The translations under genes and the position numbers were made by a program. A DNA stretch of 20,373 bases from assembly GCA_002279285.1 (NCBI GenBank), contig NCBR01000081.1, forward strand, positions 5,246-25,618. The letters are read 5' to 3'. The notes beneath the pieces are model-generated. The model saw only the letters and a program-made list of their open reading frames with translations, was not told where the DNA came from and searched no databases. Positions 15,409 to 20,373 of the stretch are shown here, piece after piece. The DNA comes from Acidobacteria bacterium 37-71-11 (GTDB lineage Bacteria > Acidobacteriota > Thermoanaerobaculia > Thermoanaerobaculales > Thermoanaerobaculaceae). Each line of letters begins with the position of its first letter. Position 1 is the stretch's first letter.

Positions 15409-17550
15409 TCACCGGCCGATCAGCACGACCGTGCTGTGCGGGTTGACGAGGTAGAAGCCGGGCGGGTCGAGAAGGACCTCGGCGCCGGGGAGGACGATCT
15501 CCTCGCCGGCGGGCAGCGAGGTGTCGACGAGACGGTGCCACGCCGCCGCCGGCGCCAGCGGGGGCAGGCTGAAGCGCTGCAACGCCTCGCCGGCGTTGAG
15601 GATGAAGTAGAGGCGATACGGACCGAGATCGGACCGCTCCGCTTCGCCGTCGAGCTGAGCCGCGACGCTGTGCGCCTGGGGGTCGTCCCACGCCGGGGCG
15701 GCGAGGTCGCTGCCGTACCAGACGACGTCGGGGATGCCGTCGCCGCCATGGTCGCCGCCGTCGAGGAACCGGCGCCGCTGCAGGATCGTGCAGCGCCGCG
15801 TGAGCGCGATGGCGGCGCGGAAGAAGCTGAGGATCTCGCCGTTGGCCTCGACCTCGCGCCAGTCGAACCACGACAGCTCGTTGTTCTGGCAGTAGGCGTT
15901 GTTGTTGCCGCGCTGGGTGCGGTAGAACTCGTCGCCGCCGAGGATCATCGGCGTGCCGGCCGCGAACAGCAGGTGGCAGATGAAGTTCTTGGCCTGCTGC
16001 CGGCGCAGGCGGCTGATCACCGGGTCGGCGGTCTCGCCCTCGACGCCGCAGTTCCACGAGTTGTTGTCGTCGGCGCCGTCGCGATTGCCTTCGAGGTTGG
16101 CCTCGTTGTGCTTCGCGTCGTACGTCACCAGGTCGCGCAGCGTGAAGCCGTCGTGGCAGGTGACGAAGTTGACGCTGTTGTAGGCGGCGCGGCCGTCGTT
16201 GCGGTAGAGGTCGGCCGAGCCGGTCAGGCGCGCCCCCAGGTCGCGGAGCTGCCCGGGATCTCCCTTGAAGAAGCGGCGCACCGTGTCGCGGAACCGGCCA
16301 TTCCACTCCGACCAGTCGATCGGGAAGTTGCCGACCTGGTAGGTGCCGAGGTCCCACGGCTCCGCGATGAGCGTCACGCGCGACAGCACGGGGTCTTGCG
16401 AGACCGCGTCGAAGAAACCGGCGTTCGCGCGGAACGTGCCGTCCTCGGCGCGGCCCAGCACCGAGGCGAGGTCGAAGCGGAAGCCGTCCACGTGCATCTC
16501 GCAGACCCAGTAGCGCAGCGAGTCCATGATCAGGCGGATCACCGCCGGCCGCGCGACGTCGAGGGCGTTGCCGGTGCCGGTGTAATTGAGGTAATAGCGG
16601 CCGGGCTGGCCGGCGGGGCCGCCGAGCGCGTAGTACGTGGGGTTGTCGATGCCGCGCAGCGAAAGCGTCGGGCCCAGCTCGTTGCCTTCCGCGGTGTGGT
16701 TGTAGACGACGTCGAGGATGACCTTGATCCCGGCGCGGTGCAGCTCGCGCACCATCGTCTTGAACTCGCCGACCTGGCAGCCCGGCGACGAGCGGGTGCT
16801 GTACGAAAGTTCGGGTGCGAAGAACGCGAGCGAGTTGTACCCCCAGTAGTTGGTGAGTCCGCGCTCCTCGAGAAGGTCCTCGTTGTAGTGTTCGTGCACC
16901 GGCAGCAGCTCCACCGCGTTGATCCCCAGACGCTGCAGGTGCGGGATCTTCTCCGCGAAGCCGAGGTAGGTCCCCGGGTGCGCGACGCCGGACGAAGGGT
17001 GGGCGGTGAAACCCTTGACGTGCACCTCGTAGATCAGGAGCCCTTCCAGCGGGGTGTCGGGGGTCGAATCGTCCCGCCAGTCGAACGCGGCGTCGTCGAC
17101 GACGATGCACTTGGGCACGGCGCGGTTGTTATCGCGCGCGTCGAGCGAGAGGTCGCGGCGCGGGTCGGCGGCGTCGTAGGCCAGAAGGAGGTTGCCGGTG
17201 TTGACGGCCTTGCCGGTGAGCGCCTTCGCGTACGGGTCGATGAGCAGCTTCGCTGCGTTGAAGCGCAGGCCGCGGGCGGGGTCGAAGTCGCCGCGAACGC
17301 GGTAGCCGTACAGCTGGCCGGCCCCGATCCCGTGCACGAGCACGTGCCAGATGTCGCGGTTCCGGTTCTCGACGGAGATCACATCGGTCGGTTCCCCCGC
17401 CGGATCGTCGAACAGCAGCAGCTCGACCTTGCCGGCGTAACGGGAGTAGAGCGCGAAGTTGACACCCTCGGGGGTGAGCGTCGCGCCGAGCGGGACGATC
17501 GCACCGCGCGAGAGCTGCTTCGCGACGCCTGCCCCGGTGTGCGCGCCCAT
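15409..17550 (-). CDS. glgX: Glycogen debranching enzyme GlgX (isoamylase-type, GH13)
   Basis: The 713-residue enzyme hydrolyses alpha-1,6 branches of glycogen. An N-terminal CBM48-like beta domain (about residues 15-150, with GATLTPEGVNFALYS and LYGYRV) precedes a GH13 barrel. The four GH13 regions are visible: DVVYNHTAEG (280-289), DGFRFDLAS with nucleophile Asp360, AEPWD with acid/base Glu397, and VNFVTCHDG with Asp467. FAAGTPMILGGDEF follows, then a C-terminal beta domain. The GlgX/TreX hallmark NYWGYNSLAFFAPE is present. The ATG at 17550 has a GAGGAGGG ribosome binding site; the frame is open to 17631 but that would overlap the divergent MFS start. No deletion is seen, unlike several nearby genes. 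It is cytoplasmic and probably transcribed alone from the short divergent region. Confidence 0.96.
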   Translation of the reverse strand: MGAHTGAGVAKQLSRGAIVPLGATLTPEGVNFALYSRYAGKVELLLFDDPAGEPTDVISVENRNRDIWHVLVHGIGAGQLYGYRVRGDFDPARGLRFNAAKLLIDPYAKALTGKAVNTGNLLLAYDAADPRRDLSLDARDNNRAVPKCIVVDDAAFDWRDDSTPDTPLEGLLIYEVHVKGFTAHPSSGVAHPGTYLGFAEKIPHLQRLGINAVELLPVHEHYNEDLLEERGLTNYWGYNSLAFFAPELSYSTRSSPGCQVGEFKTMVRELHRAGIKVILDVVYNHTAEGNELGPTLSLRGIDNPTYYALGGPAGQPGRYYLNYTGTGNALDVARPAVIRLIMDSLRYWVCEMHVDGFRFDLASVLGRAEDGTFRANAGFFDAVSQDPVLSRVTLIAEPWDLGTYQVGNFPIDWSEWNGRFRDTVRRFFKGDPGQLRDLGARLTGSADLYRNDGRAAYNSVNFVTCHDGFTLRDLVTYDAKHNEANLEGNRDGADDNNSWNCGVEGETADPVISRLRRQQAKNFICHLLFAAGTPMILGGDEFYRTQRGNNNAYCQNNELSWFDWREVEANGEILSFFRAAIALTRRCTILQRRRFLDGGDHGGDGIPDVVWYGSDLAAPAWDDPQAHSVAAQLDGEAERSDLGPYRLYFILNAGEALQRFSLPPLAPAAAWHRLVDTSLPAGEEIVLPGAEVLLDPPGFYLVNPHSTVVLIGR

Positions 17551-17581
17551 CCGACCCTCCTCTCCGGCGGCGACGAGTATA

Positions 17582-17601
17582 CGGCCGGGCATAACCGGCC
17601 G
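17582..17601. promoter_or_regulatory. Inverted repeat in the glgX/MFS divergent promoter region
   Basis: CGGCCGG at 17582-17588 and CCGGCCG at 17595-17601 form a perfect 7-bp inverted repeat around GCATAA. It sits in the middle of the 73-bp gap between the divergent glgX and MFS starts, where one dimeric regulator could control both. A -10-like TAAGCT (17611-17616) ends seven bases before the MFS GTG. Binding is not shown; background frequency of such GC repeats is high here. Confidence 0.35.
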
Positions 17602-17623
17602 CTCCGGCGTTAAGCTGAACGGC

Positions 17624-18886
17624 GTGAGCACGCCACCGGATTCCCCTGCAACTCTGCGAGGTCTCCTGAACGCCCTAGGCAGGGACGGCCATCGGCTGTT
17701 CGCGACGCGCGTCGTGCGGCTGTTCGCATACGGTTTTCTTTCCGTGGTGCTCGTGCTCTACCTCGTCGAGGCCGGCCTCTCGGAGGCGCGCATCGGGCTG
17801 CTGCTGACGCTGACGCTGCTCGGCGACACCGCGGTGTCCCTCTGGCTGACGACCACCGCCGACCGGTTCGGCCGCAAGCGGACGTTGATCGCCGGGGCCG
17901 GCCTGATGCTGCTCGCGGGCGTGGTGTTCGCTCTCACCGGCAACTTCCTGCTGCTGCTGGTCGCCGCGACCGTCGGGGTCATCAGCCCGAGCGGCAACGA
18001 GGTCGGCCCGTTCCTCGCAGTCGAGCAGGCTGCGCTCACGCAGGTCGTGCCGGGCCGCGACCGCACCCGGACGTTCGCCTGGTACGGGCTGGTCGGCTCG
18101 TTCGCAACGGCTGCCGGGTCGCTCGCCGGTGGGGCGGCGAGCCAGGCGCTGCAGGGGGCGGGGGCGTCGCCGCTCGCCAGCTACCGAGCGGTCGTCGCCG
18201 GCTATGCGGCGTTCGGCGGGGTGCTGGCCGCGCTGTTCGCCGGGCTCTCCCGCGGCGTCGAGGCGCCGGCCGGGGAGAGTGCCGGGCTGGCAAAGCGATT
18301 CGGGCTGCACCGCTCGCGCGGGGTGGTGGCCAGGCTCGCCGGTCTCTTCTCGCTCGACGCGTTCGCCGGCGGATTCGTGGTGCAGAGTCTGGTCGCGTAC
18401 TGGTTTCACCGCCGCTTCGGCGTCGAACCCGCGGCGTTGGGCGGCATCTTCTTCGGCGCCAACCTCCTCGCCGGGATGTCGGCGCTCGTCGCCGTGCGGG
18501 TGGCCCGCAGGATCGGCCTCGTCAACACGATGGTCGTCACCCACCTGCCGTCCAACGTCCTCCTCCTCCTGGTGCCGCTGATGCCGACCCTGCCGCTCGC
18601 GATCGCGGTGCTGTTCCTGCGCTTCTCGATCTCGCAGATGGACGTGCCGACCCGGCAGTCGTACACGATGGCGGTGGTGAGCCCCGACGAGCGCTCGGCG
18701 GCGGCCGGCGTGACGGGGGTCGCCCGCACGACCGGAGCCGCGCTGTCGCCGGTGATCGCAGGCCCGCTGTTCGCCTCGCCCGCGCTGATGGGCGTGCCCT
18801 TCTTCCTCGCGGGCGGGCTGAAGATCGTCTACGACCTGGTGCTGTGGCGGTCGTTCCGCGCGCTCAAGCCCCCCGAAGAGCCGTAG
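17624..18886 (+). CDS. Major facilitator superfamily transporter
   Basis: This 420-residue membrane protein has about twelve hydrophobic segments. Between helices 2 and 3 it has the MFS motif A-like loop DRFGRKRT. It has a central cytoplasmic loop near residues 205-230 with EAPAGESAGLAKRFGLHRSRG, and a second-half loop RVARRIGL. These mark it as an MFS permease, probably an H+-coupled exporter or sugar-type carrier; the substrate cannot be inferred. The GTG at 17624 is chosen because the frame upstream overlaps glgX and is not hydrophobic. No strong ribosome binding site precedes it, compatible with a leaderless or weakly initiated message. It is divergent from glgX, and regulation with glycogen metabolism is only suggested by the shared 73-bp promoter gap. 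Confidence 0.9.
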   Translation: MSTPPDSPATLRGLLNALGRDGHRLFATRVVRLFAYGFLSVVLVLYLVEAGLSEARIGLLLTLTLLGDTAVSLWLTTTADRFGRKRTLIAGAGLMLLAGVVFALTGNFLLLLVAATVGVISPSGNEVGPFLAVEQAALTQVVPGRDRTRTFAWYGLVGSFATAAGSLAGGAASQALQGAGASPLASYRAVVAGYAAFGGVLAALFAGLSRGVEAPAGESAGLAKRFGLHRSRGVVARLAGLFSLDAFAGGFVVQSLVAYWFHRRFGVEPAALGGIFFGANLLAGMSALVAVRVARRIGLVNTMVVTHLPSNVLLLLVPLMPTLPLAIAVLFLRFSISQMDVPTRQSYTMAVVSPDERSAAAGVTGVARTTGAALSPVIAGPLFASPALMGVPFFLAGGLKIVYDLVLWRSFRALKPPEEP

Positions 18887-19037
18887 CGCCCGCCCGCCGC
18901 GCCCCTTCGCTCGTTTTTCCACCCCGTGGGGCCTCTTGCTTGCCGGTCCCGTGGGTGGCCGGGTTCGGGTGCCCCGGGCTTCTTCTTCACTGCGTGAGGC
19001 CTTTTCTTTTGCCCCGCGGGCCGAGGCCGTGTCGCTC

Positions 19038-19060
19038 GGGCGGCGCATCGAGCGCCGCCC
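19038..19060. terminator. GC-rich hairpin just outside the insertion element
   Basis: GGGCGGCGC (19038-19046) and GCGCCGCCC (19052-19060) form a perfect 9-bp stem with an ATCGA loop. It lies 150 bp downstream of the MFS stop and about 10 bp before the predicted left end of the IS element. There is no T-tract, so it is either a non-canonical terminator for the MFS gene or a hairpin the element inserted next to. Some transposons prefer such palindromic sites. Confidence 0.45.
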
Positions 19061-19118
19061 TCCGACCCGGGTAGTGTCCGCTGACGTGGTGTACGAAGAG
19101 TTGGTTGTTGGCGAGGCG

Positions 19119-19284
19119 GTCGGCTGAGGGAAACCCCGGAGGCGGAGCCGACGGGGTGTCCCAAGGGCTGTGGTGAAGGTGGCCGTAGGCCAGCTTTCCA
19201 CAGCCCAGCAGGCCAACGTCGAGCCGTGAGGAAACAAAGGCCACTGCACCAACCTTGGAACATGACGGTTTGCGATGCCTCACG
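19119..19284 (+). promoter_or_regulatory. Highly structured transposase leader (possible cis-acting RNA)
   Basis: Several perfect complementary pairs occur in the 5' leader. GTCGGCT (19119-19125) pairs with AGCCGAC (19146-19152). CCCC (19134-19137), within that loop, can pair with GGGG (19153-19156), giving an H-type pseudoknot layout. GGGCTGTGG (19165-19173) pairs with CCACAGCCC (19198-19206). Nested inside is AAGGTGGCC/GGCCAGCTT (19176-19184 and 19188-19196) with one G-G mismatch and a GTA loop. CGTGAGG (19225-19231) pairs with CCTCACG (19278-19284), whose right arm ends just before the AAGGAGGG ribosome binding site. This could limit transposase translation or be a separate RNA; it is inferred from pairing only. 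Confidence 0.5.
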
Positions 19285-19299
19285 CCCAAGGAGGGCCCA

Positions 19300-20373
19300 G
19301 TGGCCAAGGAAAGCATGACCCCGTTGGAGTGGCTGCGCAAGCGGCTGGAAGACAATGGCAGTGATCTGGTCCGGGAGATGCTGGCGATGTTTGCCCAGGT
19401 GCTGATGAGCGCCGATGTCGACGCTCGCTGCGGTGCGAGCTTGGGCGAGCGGTCGCCGGCTCGCACCAACCAGCGCAACGGCTACCGCGAGCGAGCGTGG
19501 GATACGCGTGCGGGCACGATCGCGCTGCAGATCCCCAAGGTGCGGCAGGGCACGTACTTCCCCGAGTGGTTGCTGGAGCCGCGCCGGCGCAGCGAGCACG
19601 CCCTGGTGCAGGTCGTCGCCGAGGCGTACGTCGCCGGCGTTTCGACCCGCAAGGTCGAGGCGCTGGTACAGGCGATGGGCCTGGAGGGGATCTCCAAGTC
19701 CCAGGTCTCGGAGATGGCCAAGACGCTCGATGCCACCTCGGAGGACTTCCGCAACCGGCCCCTTGACGGCGGTGGCTACCCCTACCTCTGGCTTGACGCC
19801 CTGGTCGTGAAGTGCCGAGAAGGTGGCCGCACGCCCAACGTGGCCATCGTCGTGGCGACCGGCGTCAACGCCTCCGGCCAGCGCGAGATCCTCGGGATCG
19901 ATGTCATGACGGTCGAGGACGGGGCCGCCTGGCTTGCCTTCCTGCGCGGCCTCGTGAGCCGTGGCCTGGCGGGCGTGCAGCTCGTGGTTTCCGACGCCCA
20001 CGAGGGCCTCCGCCAGGCGATCGGAGCGGTGCTGCCCGGCGCGTCCTGGCAGCGCTGCCGCACCCACTTCATGCGCAACCTGCTGATCCGTGTGCCGAAA
20101 TCGACTCAGCCGCTGGTCGCGAGCCTGGTGCGCTCGATCTTCGCCCAACCCGATGCCGCCTCCGTCTGGCGCCAGCTCCACCAGGTCGTCGAGCAGCTCG
20201 CCCCTCGCTTCCCCCAGGCTGCCGAGCTGCTCGAAGAAAGCGCCACCGACCTCTTGGCCTTCGCTGGTTTTCCGCCAGCACACTGGCGCCAGATCTGGTC
20301 CAACAACCCGCTCGAGCGCCTCAACAAGGAGATCCGCCGCCGCACCGACGTGGTCGGCATCTTCCCCAACCGC
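19300..20373 (+). CDS. IS256-family (Mutator-type) transposase, C-terminus cut by the window edge
   Basis: The GTG at 19300 follows AAGGAGGG (19288-19295). All 358 visible codons are open; the family is usually about 400 residues, so only the C-terminal tail is missing. The DDE catalytic residues are in place: Asp166 in YLWLDALVVK, Asp232 in LVVSDAHEGL, and Glu339 in NNPLERLNKEIRRRT, with family-typical spacing. The zinc-like segment WQRCRTHFMRNLL follows the second Asp, and the N-terminus has RNGYRERAWDTRAGTIALQIPK, typical of IS256 proteins. Transposition in the family proceeds by a copy-out, circle-forming route. No frameshift is seen in the visible part, so the element may be active. Confidence 0.95.
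   Translation, partial: MAKESMTPLEWLRKRLEDNGSDLVREMLAMFAQVLMSADVDARCGASLGERSPARTNQRNGYRERAWDTRAGTIALQIPKVRQGTYFPEWLLEPRRRSEHALVQVVAEAYVAGVSTRKVEALVQAMGLEGISKSQVSEMAKTLDATSEDFRNRPLDGGGYPYLWLDALVVKCREGGRTPNVAIVVATGVNASGQREILGIDVMTVEDGAAWLAFLRGLVSRGLAGVQLVVSDAHEGLRQAIGAVLPGASWQRCRTHFMRNLLIRVPKSTQPLVASLVRSIFAQPDAASVWRQLHQVVEQLAPRFPQAAELLEESATDLLAFAGFPPAHWRQIWSNNPLERLNKEIRRRTDVVGIFPNR

Larger units (their letters stand above)
19071..20373 (+). mobile_element. IS256-family insertion sequence, left part (right end outside the window)
   Basis: The element is identified by its transposase and by a terminal-like sequence GTAGTGTCCGCTGACGTGG starting at about 19071, whose TGTCC/GTGTAC character fits IS256-family inverted repeats. 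The exact left boundary is uncertain by several bases because the right end, and therefore the inverted-repeat partner and target duplication, is not in the window. The insertion lies downstream of the MFS gene and does not visibly interrupt a coding region. About 230 bp of structured non-coding leader separates the left end from the transposase start. Confidence 0.8.

Noticed and set aside
15370..17613. 747-residue plus-strand ORF opposite glgX
   Set aside because: It is an antisense shadow; the GH13 catalytic regions lie on the minus strand.
18915..19013. Two similar pyrimidine-rich stretches (about 18915-18944 and 18984-19013) as a direct repeat
   Set aside because: The alignment needs gaps and the similarity is mostly compositional (CCT/CTT and GCC runs), so it is not convincing as a repeat.
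17675..20283. Long minus-strand ORFs opposite the MFS transporter (17675-19252) and the transposase (18829-20283)
   Set aside because: They are antisense to well-supported transporter and DDE transposase coding regions and have no protein-like pattern.

Overview
The window is high-GC bacterial chromosome with dense genes on both strands, GTG and TTG starts, and GA-rich ribosome binding sites. The gene content (secreted tricorn-like S41 peptidase, secreted C69 dipeptidase, a Fur/rubrerythrin/Fe-S/DUF3501 cluster, an orphan YedF-type DsrE protein) suggests a member of Acidobacteriota such as the Thermoanaerobaculia. That placement is inference from gene content only.

Layout: a heptanucleotide minisatellite (152-228) precedes a small membrane protein gene overlapping uvrB by 4 nt (266-2682). 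A divergent pair follows: a two-helix membrane protein (minus) and a NicO/TauE-like polytopic metal-transporter candidate (plus), with an inverted repeat and a 15-codon ORF between them. Next is a large minus-strand tricorn-like peptidase gene (4279-7462), broken by an internal deletion that also shifts frame. It is divergent from a secreted SnoaL/NTF2-like protein. A YedF-type DsrE protein is divergent from a secreted C69 dipeptidase. From 10425 to 11152 lie fused remnants of four genes that normally cluster: fur, rubrerythrin, a CCG-type Fe-S protein and DUF3501. An MBL-fold hydrolase is convergent with an AMP-dependent acyl-CoA synthetase, which itself lacks about 55-60 internal residues. 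A hotdog thioesterase, a glycogen debranching enzyme (glgX) and a divergent MFS transporter follow. The window ends inside an IS256-family element whose transposase runs off the edge.

Two features stand out. First, at least five internal-deletion junctions occur in three unrelated loci within about 10 kb while the flanking sequence remains good coding sequence; this means either real erosion by short deletions or a collapsed assembly. Second, the IS256-type element has a leader of about 230 nt before its transposase that can form several perfect stems, including a possible pseudoknot and a long two-part hairpin.

Functionally the window mixes DNA repair (uvrB), peptide catabolism (S41 remnant, C69), acyl-CoA metabolism (ligase, thioesterase), glycogen breakdown (glgX) and transport. 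No single pathway unites it, and most genes are solitary or in divergent pairs.
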